From Hyphomicrobiales bacterium (GTDB lineage: Bacteria; Pseudomonadota; Alphaproteobacteria; Rhizobiales; Rhizobiaceae): a DNA stretch of 40,471 bases. The translations under genes and the position numbers were made by a program. Location of the stretch: assembly GCA_900473795.1 (NCBI GenBank), contig UCMT01000041.1:1-40471 (forward strand). Reading direction: 5' to 3'. This document shows, one piece after another, positions 8,840 through 19,240 of this stretch (the first letter of the stretch is position 1; each line of letters begins with the position of its first letter). A model generated the notes under the pieces. That model had not been told where the DNA came from. It saw only the letters and a list, made by a program, of their open reading frames with translations, and did no database searches.

Positions 8840-8867
8840 TGGCACGTTCCGGAGAAATTATCTATAA
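8840..8867 (+). promoter_or_regulatory. candidate acnA promoter
   Basis: A -35-like TGGCAC (8840-8845) is followed after 16 bases by CTATAA (8862-8867). This is close to the alphaproteobacterial -10 consensus CTATAT. Transcription from about 8874 would give a leader of about 160 bases before acnA, with three small hairpins. Pattern match only. Confidence 0.4.
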
Positions 8868-9034
8868 CCGCCCCAACACGCCAGCGGTCGGCGTGAATTT
8901 CATCCTAGCGCCGAACATGGAATGATTTCCACGTACGGACAGCGGAAATGGCCGTACCCGCATCCCATATCGCGCATAAAATGCGCTCGGGCGTTCGTAC
9001 GTCACTTTGGCGATCAAACGGAACGGGGTATCCA

Positions 9035-11725
<2,691 letters not shown>

Positions 11726-11744
11726 TCCATCCGGATGAAAACAA

Positions 11745-11775
11745 GGGCCGGGGCTGCAAAGCCCCGGCCTTTTTG
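11745..11775 (+). terminator. rho-independent terminator of acnA
   Basis: A perfect 10-bp stem (GGCCGGGGCT, 11746-11755, with its complement 11760-11769) closes a GCAA tetraloop. A run of five T follows (11770-11774). It begins 20 bases after the acnA stop codon. Confidence 0.93.
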
Positions 11776-11903
11776 CGTCTCGTGCGCGCAGCGCCTTCGA
11801 TGTCGTTCGCCTCACTCCAACGTGACTTTCTGTTGAAAGGCGAGCGGCGTATGAAAGGCTTCGATTGCTTCGCAGCTCCCCGCATCCTTGAAATGGAACG
11901 CCG

Positions 11904-12653
11904 ATGCCTGGATCCCTTAACCTTCGCCGCATCATGCTCGCCTGTGGCCTCGGCCTGATGGCGCTGCCGGTCGTAGCCGGCGAGCCGGCAGGTGTCGTCG
12001 AACTGTTCACCAGCCAGGGCTGCTCTTCCTGCCCCCCGGCGGATGCGGCGCTGAAAAAACTGATCGACGACGGCAAGGTCGTGGCGCTTTCCTATCACGT
12101 CGACTATTGGAACTATCTCGGCTGGGCCGATACGCTCGCCACCAAGGATAACACCGCCCGGCAATATGCCTATGCCAGGATGCTCGGCCGCAGCGGCGTC
12201 TACACGCCCCAGGCCATCCTCAACGGACGCGACCATATCAACGGCGCCGATCTCGACGGCATCAACCGGCGGCTGGCGGACATGCGCGAAAAGGGCAAGG
12301 GTCTGACCGTTCCGGTCAATGCCACCGTGCGCAAGGACGAGGTCGACATCAATGTCGGTGCCGGCGACGGCAAGGCCAATGTCGTCGTCGTCTATTTCAA
12401 CCGCGAGCAACTGGTGGACGTGAAGAAGGGCGAGAACAGCGGCAGGACGATCTCCTACTGGCACTCCGTTCGCGATGTCCAGACGATCGGCATGTGGGAC
12501 GGCAGCCCCGCCAATTTCGTGCTGCCGGCCTCCGTTCTCAATGAAGGCGACAATGGCGGCTGCGCCGTGCTCCTGCAGAAGATGAAGGACAATGAAACGC
12601 CCGGCGCCATCCTCGGCGCGACGACCGTCATGGCGGACAGCGCCGCGAACTGA
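11904..12653 (+). CDS. DUF1223 secreted thioredoxin-like protein
   Basis: A 249-residue protein of the DUF1223 family, predicted to be periplasmic. A signal peptide covers about residues 1-26, with Ala-rich cleavage near VVAG-EPAG. The thioredoxin-fold redox motif is FTSQGCSSCPPAD, with Cys40 and Cys43; a third cysteine lies near the C-terminus (GGCAVLL). The conserved HVDYWNYLGW and YTPQAILNGRDH blocks identify the family. Its substrate is unknown; the CXXC suggests thiol-disulfide chemistry. It follows the acnA terminator by about 130 bp and is likely transcribed alone. An ATG at 11934 is an alternative start that would shorten the signal peptide. Confidence 0.88.
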   Translation: MPGSLNLRRIMLACGLGLMALPVVAGEPAGVVELFTSQGCSSCPPADAALKKLIDDGKVVALSYHVDYWNYLGWADTLATKDNTARQYAYARMLGRSGVYTPQAILNGRDHINGADLDGINRRLADMREKGKGLTVPVNATVRKDEVDINVGAGDGKANVVVVYFNREQLVDVKKGENSGRTISYWHSVRDVQTIGMWDGSPANFVLPASVLNEGDNGGCAVLLQKMKDNETPGAILGATTVMADSAAN

Positions 12654-13045
12654 CGGCTCAAGTTACTGGTTCGGCCCGGCAGCATCGAGGGGCTGGGGCT
12701 GAGGGTTCGAAGATACCGGACCGAACCGACCAGGCTTCTTGGCAACGGGGCGTTGCCAGAAAACGTGGCGTTTGGAGTGGCCGCGCCCGATGGGCGCTGA
12801 TGGCCAACCACTCCAACACTGCTCCCGCTCGAAAAACGCATCCCTCGAACAGACAGCAGACCGGACAATCGGGAGGACTCCCCATGTCGGCGAGCGCGAG
12901 TGTCGTTTCGAAATGGGGCGCGGTTTTGGCTGAAATGCGGCATACAGAAGAAAGTCTCTGGCAAACCGGTGCGGCTTGCGGCTTGCATTTCAGCGAAGGT
13001 CAGGCAAACTGTAACCGTCCTGTCACAATAAAGGCCGGGGTACAG
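12654..13045. other. structured intergenic region without an assigned gene
   Basis: This 392-bp gap holds three strong hairpins. Hairpin 1 pairs 12668-12679 with 12716-12727 (GGTTCGG.../...CCGAACC, 11 of 12). Hairpin 2 is 12739-12758 (TGGCAAC/GTTGCCA around GGGGC). Hairpin 3 pairs 12772-12780 with 12808-12816 (TTGGAGTGG/CCACTCCAA) and has an inner GCGCCC-GAT-GGGCGC. No poly-T follows, so simple terminators are unlikely. The 3' part (12884-13045) is open in the DUF2794 frame and has a good GGGAGG before an ATG at 12884. A PhoB-like box lies at 13009-13026. An undescribed small RNA or repeat is possible. Confidence 0.55.
13009..13026 (+). promoter_or_regulatory. candidate PhoB box before DUF2794
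   Basis: CTGTAAC (13009-13015) and CTGTCAC (13020-13026) are direct repeats exactly 11 bases apart. They match the rhizobial Pho-box half-site CTGTCAT closely. The site ends only 19 bases before the chosen ATG and no -10 sequence is evident, so activation of this gene from here is doubtful. Confidence 0.35.
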
Positions 13046-13450
13046 ATGACCGATCAGCCGGATTTGCCGCAAGGCGAGACCCGTTCCGAAAGGCAGCCAA
13101 CCTCCAATGTGGTTGTCCACCTGCACGAATACCGCAGCAGCCAGGACCCGCCTCCCGTCACCTTTCACCGCAGGGAACTCGACCTGATCCTCAGGCTCTA
13201 TGGCCGCATGGTCGGCGAAGGCGAGTGGCGCGACTATGCGATGGACCACCTGCGCGACCGGGCGGTGTTCTCGGTGTTCAAGCGCTCAGGCGAGATGCCG
13301 CTCTTCCGGATCGAGAAAAACCCGAAACTGGCGGCGAAGCAGGGTGCCTACAGCGTCGTCAATACACACGGCATGATCCTGAAGCGCGGCCAAGACCTGC
13401 AACAGGTGTTGAAAGTCTTCGACAAGATGCTGAAGCTGATCGAAACCTGA
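13046..13450 (+). CDS. DUF2794 protein
   Basis: A 134-residue soluble protein of the alphaproteobacterial DUF2794 family, function unknown. The conserved core is VTFHRRELDLILRLYGRMV (about 42-60), followed by GEWRDYAMDHLRDRAVFSVFKRSGEMPLFRIEKNPKL and a C-terminal QQVLKVFDKMLKL helix. ATG 13046 fits the usual family length (about 110-140). An in-frame ATG at 12884 with GGGAGG seven bases upstream would add 54 residues unlike the family core, and remains a real alternative. The gene ends one base before the convergent acetyltransferase stop codon. Confidence 0.88.
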   Translation: MTDQPDLPQGETRSERQPTSNVVVHLHEYRSSQDPPPVTFHRRELDLILRLYGRMVGEGEWRDYAMDHLRDRAVFSVFKRSGEMPLFRIEKNPKLAAKQGAYSVVNTHGMILKRGQDLQQVLKVFDKMLKLIET

Positions 13451-13451
13451 C

Positions 13452-14009
13452 TCAGCCGCGATACAGCGTATCCGGATAGACGCCGGGCTCGGGATCGGTC
13501 GTCAGGCCGTCGCCGAGCGGCAGTTGCATGATGATCGTATCGAGCCAGCGGCCGTGCTTGAAGCCGGTCCCCTTCATCAATCCGCCATGCTCGAAGCCGG
13601 CCGCGCGGTGGACCGCCACCGAAGCCGGATGCGCCCCGCCGATAACGGCGACCATCTGGCGGAAGCCGAGTTGCGTGCAGCGCCGGATGAGTTCGGCGAG
13701 CAGAGCCTTGCCCACGCCCTGCCCCCTCGCCTCCGGCGCCAGATAGATCGAATCCTCGACCAGGAAACGATAGGCCGGCCGTGTCCGGAACGCCGAGGCG
13801 TAGGCATAGCCAAGCAGGAGGCCATCGGCAGCGACCGCGGCGATATAGGGATAACCATTGCCGACGATAGCCGAGAACCGCGACGCCATTTCGGCTTCGC
13901 CAGGAGGCGTCATCTCATAGGAGGCAACGCCGTTGAGCACTGACTCGCGGTAGATTGCCGTGATGGCAGGGAGATCGGAGAGGGTTGCATCGCGCAGGGT
14001 GAAAGACAT
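13452..14009 (-). CDS. GNAT N-acetyltransferase, phosphinothricin/methionine sulfoximine acetyltransferase-like
   Basis: A single-domain GNAT enzyme of 185 residues. The acetyl-CoA pyrophosphate loop is RGQGVGKA (about 95-102). The N-terminal YRESVLNGVASYEMTPP (about 20-36) and C-terminal HRAAGFEHGGLMKGTGFKHGRW stretches are typical of the Pat/MddA/YncA group. That group acetylates the amino group of methionine sulfoximine, methionine sulfone or phosphinothricin, so a role in detoxifying such amino-acid analogues is likely but not proven. Start ATG 14009 (MSFTLRDAT) is preferred; ATG 14027 is possible. It converges with DUF2794 and lies downstream of the Bax-inhibitor terminator. Confidence 0.88.
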   Translation of the reverse strand: MSFTLRDATLSDLPAITAIYRESVLNGVASYEMTPPGEAEMASRFSAIVGNGYPYIAAVAADGLLLGYAYASAFRTRPAYRFLVEDSIYLAPEARGQGVGKALLAELIRRCTQLGFRQMVAVIGGAHPASVAVHRAAGFEHGGLMKGTGFKHGRWLDTIIMQLPLGDGLTTDPEPGVYPDTLYRG

Positions 14010-14094
14010 CGGCAGGCCTGATTGCATGGAAGTCACTCGTTCTTTCATACCGGGATGGGGCGATCAGGCAAGCGCCAAACGTCACGGATCAGGC

Positions 14095-14126
14095 AACAAA
14101 AAAGGCGGCCGAGGCCGCCTTTTTCG
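14095..14126 (-). terminator. terminator of the Bax-inhibitor gene, potentially bidirectional
   Basis: Arms AAAGGCGGCC (14101-14110) and GGCCGCCTTT (14113-14122) form a perfect stem. On the - strand it is followed by a T-rich tract (complement of AACAAAAAA). It lies about 20 bases after the stop codon of the - strand gene ending at 14145. T residues on the + strand side mean it could also stop + strand transcription. Confidence 0.85.
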
Positions 14127-14144
14127 ATTGTCTGCAGGTTCCGG

Positions 14145-14888
14145 TTATTCGCGGTTTCCGAGGAAACGCAGCAGGAACAGGAACAGGTTGATGAAGTCGA
14201 GGTAGAGCGTCAGGGCGCCCATGATGGCCTTGCGGCCGGCGACTTCGGCACCGTCTGCTTCGAAGTACATTTCCTTGATCTTCTGGGTATCCCAGGCGGT
14301 CAGCCCAGCGAAGATCAGCACGCCGATGGCGGAGATCGCAAAATCAAGCGCGGACGAGCCGAGGAAGATGTTGACGATCGAGGCGATGATCAGGCCGAAC
14401 AGACCCATGATCAGGAACGAGCCCATGCCGGAGAGGTCACGCTTGGTGGTGTAGCCGTAGAGCGACAGACCGCCGAACGAAGCCGCCGTGACGAAGAACG
14501 TCTGGACGATGCTCTGGCCGGTATAGATCAGGAAGATCGACGACAGCGAAAGACCCATCAGGCCCGCATAGACCCAGAAGGTGGTCTGGGCGGCGGACAC
14601 GCTCATGGAGTTGATGCGGAAGCTCATGTAGAACACCAGTGCCAGCGGCGCGAGCATGACGACCCACTTCAGCGGGCTCAGATAGATCGCCTGACCGAAG
14701 GCGGTCAGCTGTCCGTCGGCAAACGCAAATTGGAACGCGGCATAGGCGGCGATACCGGTGATCGCCAGACCAAGGGCCATCAGGTTGTACACCTTGAGCA
14801 TATAGGTGCGCAGACCTTCATCGATTACGGCCCCCGCCTGCGCACCAGTCTGCGCCGTCCGGGTTTGGTAGTTTCTAAGATCAGCCAT
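14145..14888 (-). CDS. ybhL: Bax inhibitor-1 family membrane protein (YbhL/YccA type)
   Basis: A 247-residue inner-membrane protein of the BI-1/TMBIM superfamily. Seven hydrophobic helices are visible after a polar N-terminus of about 30 residues. The last helices carry the family signature AGLTAWDTQKIKEMY (about 194-208), whose Asp is part of the proton/calcium sensor in characterised members. Bacterial homologues have been studied as pH-sensitive calcium leak channels or as FtsH interactors; the role here is inferred only by family. An ATG at 14888 with AGAGGAAACA upstream is a convincing start. The gene has its own candidate promoter and a roughly 110-base leader that probably contains a ybhL RNA element. 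Confidence 0.93.
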   Translation of the reverse strand: MADLRNYQTRTAQTGAQAGAVIDEGLRTYMLKVYNLMALGLAITGIAAYAAFQFAFADGQLTAFGQAIYLSPLKWVVMLAPLALVFYMSFRINSMSVSAAQTTFWVYAGLMGLSLSSIFLIYTGQSIVQTFFVTAASFGGLSLYGYTTKRDLSGMGSFLIMGLFGLIIASIVNIFLGSSALDFAISAIGVLIFAGLTAWDTQKIKEMYFEADGAEVAGRKAIMGALTLYLDFINLFLFLLRFLGNRE

Positions 14889-14990
14889 TGTTTCCTCTTA
14901 TAAGCCCCGGTTAAGTTTACGGTGTCAGGCCACAGGGCGCATCATTTTCGAGATGCCAGCCACTCGGCCCAGGCGCCGCTGCGGGGCTCC
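14889..14990 (-). promoter_or_regulatory. probable ybhL-type structured 5' leader
   Basis: A ybhL RNA motif is known upstream of this gene family in Rhizobiales, so one is expected here. On the - strand the leader contains GGCC and GGGC blocks around CCG...CGG just before the ribosome-binding site. AGCCCCG (14988-14982) can pair with CGGGGCT (14909-14903), which sits beside the AGAGGAA Shine-Dalgarno. I cannot compare it with the motif model, so this rests on context plus visible pairing. Confidence 0.45.
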
Positions 14991-15006
14991 AGCATGCCTC
15001 CGTAGA

Positions 15007-15035
15007 ATATGATGTCGAAATATGACTTGCACAAG
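15007..15035 (-). promoter_or_regulatory. candidate promoter of the Bax-inhibitor gene
   Basis: On the - strand CTTGTG (15035-15030) is separated by exactly 17 bases from TCATAT (15012-15007). This resembles the alphaproteobacterial consensus CTTGAC-N17-CTATAT. The start would be near 15000, giving a leader of about 110 bases. Confidence 0.5.
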
Positions 15036-15112
15036 ACCGGCGGGGCCGCGAATCGATCGAAAAGCACCTCCAAACGCCTTTTGCGCCATAGCGTTAACGG
15101 TTAACTGGCCCA

Positions 15113-17665
15113 TCAGAGTTCCCGCAGCACCGGTGCGGCCTTCTGACCGAGCACCCGCCAGGTGCCGGCAAGGCCGAAACCGACCGTGACGACCAGCGCG
15201 ACGGCCATCGTCGCCAGGGCGACATCCGGCAGGAAGGACGACGGCAAGGTCATGATCTGGCTCACCACGTACCAGGCCGCCACGCCGCCGGCGAACAGGG
15301 CGAAGACGGCCGTCGACAGGCCGAGCATCGCGTATTCGTAGCAGAAGGCACGGATCAGGGTCGAACGTGTGGCCCCGAGCGTCTTCAGGACGACGGCATC
15401 GTGGGTGCGGGCCCGATTGCCGGCGGCAAGAGCACCGGCCAGCACCAGAACCGAGGCGACGAGCGCGACCGCGGCGGCAGCGCGGATCGCCGTCGCAAGC
15501 TGCCCCAGCAGTTGGTTGATGATATCGAGCGCATCCTTGACGCGGACGCTGGTGATCGTCGGATAGGCATTGGTGACGGCCTTCAGGGCGGCGGCCTCAT
15601 CTGCCGCCGTGGCGTTGGGATCGATGACCGTGGCGAGCCAGGCATGCGGAGCACCGGCAAAGGTGTTCGGCGAGAAGACCATGACGAAATTGATCGACAG
15701 GGATTCCCACTCCACCGTGCGGAAATTGGCGATCCGGGCCGTGATGTTGCGGCCAAGCACGTTGACGGTCACGGTGTCACCGAGCTTCAGGCCCAGTTCG
15801 CCGGCTTCCTCCGCGGAAAAGGAGACGAGCGGTTCGCCGGAATAGTCCGGCGCCCACCAGCTCCCCTGCGTCAGAGACGAATTTTCCGGCCGGTTTTCAG
15901 CATAGGTAATGCCACGGTCGCCGCGCAGGACCCATTGTCCACCCGGCGGCACGTTCATCTTGCTGACATCCTGCCCGTTGAACGCGAGGATACGGCCGCG
16001 CAGCATCGGCACTTCGACGATCTTGCCTTCGGGCAGGCTTTTCTGCAGCAGCGAGCGGAAACCCTCGACCTCGGCGCCCTGAATATCGACGAAGAAGAAG
16101 TTCGGTGCCCGCTCCGGCAGGTTGCCGGTGAGCTCGCGGCGCAGATTGCCGTCGATCAGCGCCAGCGTGACGAGAAGCGCAAGTCCGAGGCCGAGCGACA
16201 GGACCACCGACGGCGTCAGCGCGCCGGGACGGTGGATATTGCCGATGGCGAGCCGGAATGCCGGCGAACTGACGCGCGGCGCCCGGCGGGCCAGCATGGC
16301 GACGAGAACGGCGACACCGCGCAGCACGATGAAGGCGAAGGCGATGGCGCCGAGGAAGGTGAGCGAGATCCGGCGGTCATAGGCCGTCAGGATGGCAAGG
16401 CCGGCAAGCGCTGCAAGGCAGAGGGCGGCCGCAAGCAGATAGGGCCAGGACGGCAGGCGCGACCGTTCGAAGCTCTGCTCACGGAAGAGCGCGGTCGCCG
16501 GTACTTCGCGGGCGTGGCCGAGCGGCAGGATGGCAAAGGCGAGCGCCGTCAGAAGGCCGAACAGGGCGGCAAGGCCAAGCGCTTCCGGGTAGAGCTGGAA
16601 CGCGGTCGACACCGGCAACATGTTCGCCAGGAATTGCGCGGCGACGAAGGGGATAAGCGCGCCGAGCACAAGGCCGACGACGATACCGATCAACGCGATC
16701 ATCAGGATCTGGATGAGATAGATGGCGGTGACCATCGCGGCAGGTGCGCCGACGCATTTGAACGTTGCGATGACGCCGCGCTTGGAATCGAGATAGGAGC
16801 GCACCGCATTGGCAACGCCGACGCCGCCAACGATGAGCGCCGTCAGTCCGACGAGGGTCAGGAACTGCGAGAAGCGGGTGATGTTGGCCGTCAGTGCCGG
16901 CGCCGCGTTCTGGCTGGTGCGGATCGACCAGCCGGCCTGCGGGAATTTCTCCTCGGCCTGCCGGCGTAAGGCGGGAACGCTGGAGGAATCGTCGACCTTC
17001 ACCTTGTAGGCATGTTCGACGAGACTTCCGGTCTGCACCAGTCCGGAGGCTGCAAGCGCATCTGCCGACAAAAGCAGGCGCGGCGCAAAGCCGAACCCGT
17101 CCGACAGCGCGTCCGGCTCGCGGACGATCACGCCGGAAATGCGGATGCGGGCCGTACCGAGCAGGATTTCATCGCCGACCTTGATGCCGAGCCGCTCCAG
17201 AAGCAGTGGGGCTGCCAGCGCATCATGGACATCGCCATGACTGGCCAGAAGCTCAGCGAGCGGTGCCGCCGGCTCGCTTTCGAGCTTGCCATAGAGCGGA
17301 TAGGCGCCATCGACAGCCTTCAGCTCGACCAGCGCCTGGTTAGAGCCATCGGGAAGTCTTGCCATCGAGCGCAGGCCGGCGGATACCGCGACCGTGCCCA
17401 TGTCATCGATGAAGGCCTTTTCCTCAGGCGTCGCGACGCGGTTGTTGAGTTCGAAGCGGATATCGCCGGCGAGCAGCTCGCGGCCCTGGCTGGCGATCGA
17501 GCTGGTGATCGACTGCGACAGCGAATTGACGCCGGCAATGGCCGCCGTGCCGAGCGCAACGCAGGCGAGAAAGATGTAGAAGCCCTTCAGGCCGCCGCGC
17601 ATTTCCCGCAGCGCCAGGCGAAAGGCGAGCCCAGGACGAAAACCGTTGGCAGCACGGCCCGTCAT
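15113..17665 (-). CDS. YbbP-type ABC transporter permease (two FtsX domains)
   Basis: An 850-residue membrane protein with the MacB/FtsX fold in duplicate, as in YbbP. There is an N-terminal helix (about 25-45), a large periplasmic domain, and a block of helices from about 265 to 470. A second periplasmic domain and three C-terminal helices (about 720-850) follow. The opening LAFRLALREMRGGLKGFYIFLACVALG and the internal VRSYLDSKRGVIATFKCVGA are typical coupling-helix regions. With the upstream ATPase it forms a type VII ABC machine that uses ATP for periplasmic work such as lipid or hydrophobic compound extraction. The exact substrate here is unknown. The ATG overlaps the ATPase stop (ATGA). 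Confidence 0.92.
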   Translation of the reverse strand: MTGRAANGFRPGLAFRLALREMRGGLKGFYIFLACVALGTAAIAGVNSLSQSITSSIASQGRELLAGDIRFELNNRVATPEEKAFIDDMGTVAVSAGLRSMARLPDGSNQALVELKAVDGAYPLYGKLESEPAAPLAELLASHGDVHDALAAPLLLERLGIKVGDEILLGTARIRISGVIVREPDALSDGFGFAPRLLLSADALAASGLVQTGSLVEHAYKVKVDDSSSVPALRRQAEEKFPQAGWSIRTSQNAAPALTANITRFSQFLTLVGLTALIVGGVGVANAVRSYLDSKRGVIATFKCVGAPAAMVTAIYLIQILMIALIGIVVGLVLGALIPFVAAQFLANMLPVSTAFQLYPEALGLAALFGLLTALAFAILPLGHAREVPATALFREQSFERSRLPSWPYLLAAALCLAALAGLAILTAYDRRISLTFLGAIAFAFIVLRGVAVLVAMLARRAPRVSSPAFRLAIGNIHRPGALTPSVVLSLGLGLALLVTLALIDGNLRRELTGNLPERAPNFFFVDIQGAEVEGFRSLLQKSLPEGKIVEVPMLRGRILAFNGQDVSKMNVPPGGQWVLRGDRGITYAENRPENSSLTQGSWWAPDYSGEPLVSFSAEEAGELGLKLGDTVTVNVLGRNITARIANFRTVEWESLSINFVMVFSPNTFAGAPHAWLATVIDPNATAADEAAALKAVTNAYPTITSVRVKDALDIINQLLGQLATAIRAAAAVALVASVLVLAGALAAGNRARTHDAVVLKTLGATRSTLIRAFCYEYAMLGLSTAVFALFAGGVAAWYVVSQIMTLPSSFLPDVALATMAVALVVTVGFGLAGTWRVLGQKAAPVLREL

Positions 17666-18387
17666 GCGGAAATCGCCTTCGACAGCGACGCGGCAACCGA
17701 TGAGTCAAGCCCGGAACCGGAAACGATCTCACCGGAGCGGACCCGCACCTGGCGCGAGCAACGGGCGGCAAGCGAGGCATCATGGGTGACGAGGACCAGC
17801 GTCATGTCGCGCTCGGCCTGCTTGGAGAAGATGAGATCGGCCACCTGGCGTCCGGTTTCGGCATCGAGATTGCCGGTCGGCTCGTCGGCGATCAACAGTT
17901 TCGGCGCCGGCGCCAGGGCGCGAGCGATCGCCACGCGCTGCTGCTCGCCGCCTGAAAGCTGGCCGGGATAGTGCGACAGCCGCTCGCCGAGACCGACGGA
18001 GGCGAGCTCCTGGCGGGCAATCTCGAAGGCGTTGCGGACATTGGCAAGCTCGAGCGGCACCGCGACATTTTCGAGCGCCGTCATGTTCGGGATGAGATGG
18101 AAGGACTGGAAGACGATGCCGATATTGCGGCCGCGGAATTCCGCCACCCGGTCTTCGCTCAAGCCGTGCAGCGGTGTGCCGTCGATGATGATTTCGCCGC
18201 TGTCGAGACGCTCCAGACCGGCAAGAACCATCAGCAGCGTCGACTTACCGGAGCCGGAGGGGCCGACGATGCCGACAGACTCACCGGCCCCGATGGTCAG
18301 GCCCATTCCCTTCAACACATGAACGGACGCAGCGGCCTGGCCGAGTGTCAGATCCGCATTTTTCAGTTCGATCATGGTTTTTGCCAA
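17662..18387 (-). CDS. YbbA/LolD-type ABC transporter ATP-binding protein
   Basis: The ATPase partner of the adjacent FtsX-type permease. The motifs are Walker A GPSGSGKST (42-50), Q-loop VFQSFHLIP (92-100), signature LSGGE (144-148), Walker B LLIADE (164-169) and the H-loop His202. The 241-residue length and LSGGEQQRVAIARAL sequence are those of the LolD/MacB/YbbA subfamily. The start is probably TTG at 18387, preceded by TAGGACAG; ATG 18375 (MIELKN) is the alternative but has no clear ribosome-binding site. It diverges from the SGNH esterase across only 73 bp, the same arrangement as ybbA-ybbP versus tesA in E. coli. Confidence 0.92.
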   Translation of the reverse strand: MAKTMIELKNADLTLGQAAASVHVLKGMGLTIGAGESVGIVGPSGSGKSTLLMVLAGLERLDSGEIIIDGTPLHGLSEDRVAEFRGRNIGIVFQSFHLIPNMTALENVAVPLELANVRNAFEIARQELASVGLGERLSHYPGQLSGGEQQRVAIARALAPAPKLLIADEPTGNLDAETGRQVADLIFSKQAERDMTLVLVTHDASLAARCSRQVRVRSGEIVSGSGLDSSVAASLSKAISA

Positions 18388-18460
18388 AGGAAACTGTCCT
18401 ATATGTAGAATATGGAGATTGCCGGAGTGGCTGATTTTTTACCGATTTAAGGGCGCATTC

Positions 18461-19102
18461 ATGCGAATAAAAGGTTTCATGGCTTTTTTGTTGGCGATCA
18501 CGGCAATTGTGATCACCTCGATCCCGGCCCGTTCCGCCACGCTCAATCTCGTCGGCTTTGGCGACAGCCTGATGGCCGGTTATCAATTGCCGCCGGAAGA
18601 CGCCTTTCCTGCACGTCTCGAAAAGGCCCTGCGCGCAAAGGGCCATGATGTGACGATCGCCAATGCCGGCGTTTCCGGCGATACCACCTCGGGCGGACTG
18701 GCGCGGATCGACTGGTCGGTGCCGGACGGCACCAAGGGCGTGATCCTCGAACTCGGCGCCAACGACGCGCTGCGCGGAATCGCACCCGAAGAAAGCCGCA
18801 AGAACCTGATAGCCATGATCGAGAAGCTGAAATCGCGCGGCATCCCGGTTCTTCTGGTCGGCATGCTGGCGCCGCCGAACATGGGCGGCGACTATGCGGG
18901 CCGGTTCAATCCGATCTATCCGGAGCTTGCCGAGACCTATGGCACGGAACTCTATCCGTTTTTTCTTGACGGCGTCGTGGAGAATGCGAAGCTGAAGATC
19001 GAGGATGGCATGCATCCGAACGGCGACGGCATCGGCGTCATGGTCGAGCGCTTTCTGCCGGTCGCCGAACGCTTCGTACAATCGCTTTCAACGGGAGGCT
19101 GA
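18461..19102 (+). CDS. TesA-like SGNH hydrolase (arylesterase / lysophospholipase L1 type)
   Basis: A secreted esterase of 213 residues with a signal peptide over about residues 1-26 (cleavage near ARSA). The SGNH blocks are complete: GDSL with Ser36, Gly in VSGDTTSGG (about 71-79), GAND with Asn101, and DGMHPNGDG with Asp182 and His185. It should hydrolyse short acyl esters or lysophospholipids in the periplasm. The ATG at 18461 follows GGGCGCATTC, a weak ribosome-binding site. The divergent YbbA/YbbP-like transporter suggests that the two act together, the transporter delivering a membrane-derived substrate to the esterase. This is inferred from conserved neighbourhood. Confidence 0.92.
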   Translation: MRIKGFMAFLLAITAIVITSIPARSATLNLVGFGDSLMAGYQLPPEDAFPARLEKALRAKGHDVTIANAGVSGDTTSGGLARIDWSVPDGTKGVILELGANDALRGIAPEESRKNLIAMIEKLKSRGIPVLLVGMLAPPNMGGDYAGRFNPIYPELAETYGTELYPFFLDGVVENAKLKIEDGMHPNGDGIGVMVERFLPVAERFVQSLSTGG

Positions 19103-19240
19103 GAGAACCGGAAAAAATAAACTCTTGTTCAACGACTGTTAATCGCGTTGGATAAATATTGCAGGTGCGAAATTGTAGTTGCGTGCAGATGTCAAGCATG
19201 ATTCGCTGACGATATCTGCTAGAGATTCGGGGAGCTCGTC

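Noticed and set aside
12702..12712. GGTTCGAAG resembling a tRNA T-loop
   Set aside because: The flanking bases do not form a T stem and no anticodon or acceptor arm can be built.
15091..15104. GTTAACGGTTAAC as a CtrA site
   Set aside because: CtrA sites need TTAA-N7-TTAA; here the spacing is 3, and the position is about 200 bp from the nearest start.
14925..15113. 62-codon - strand open frame upstream of the Bax-inhibitor gene
   Set aside because: It coincides with the predicted promoter and leader, lacks a ribosome-binding site and has no recognisable sequence.
15401..16969. 522-codon + strand open frame opposite the FtsX-type permease
   Set aside because: Arg/Gln/Asp-rich shadow with no hydrophobic or catalytic pattern; the - strand permease is clear.
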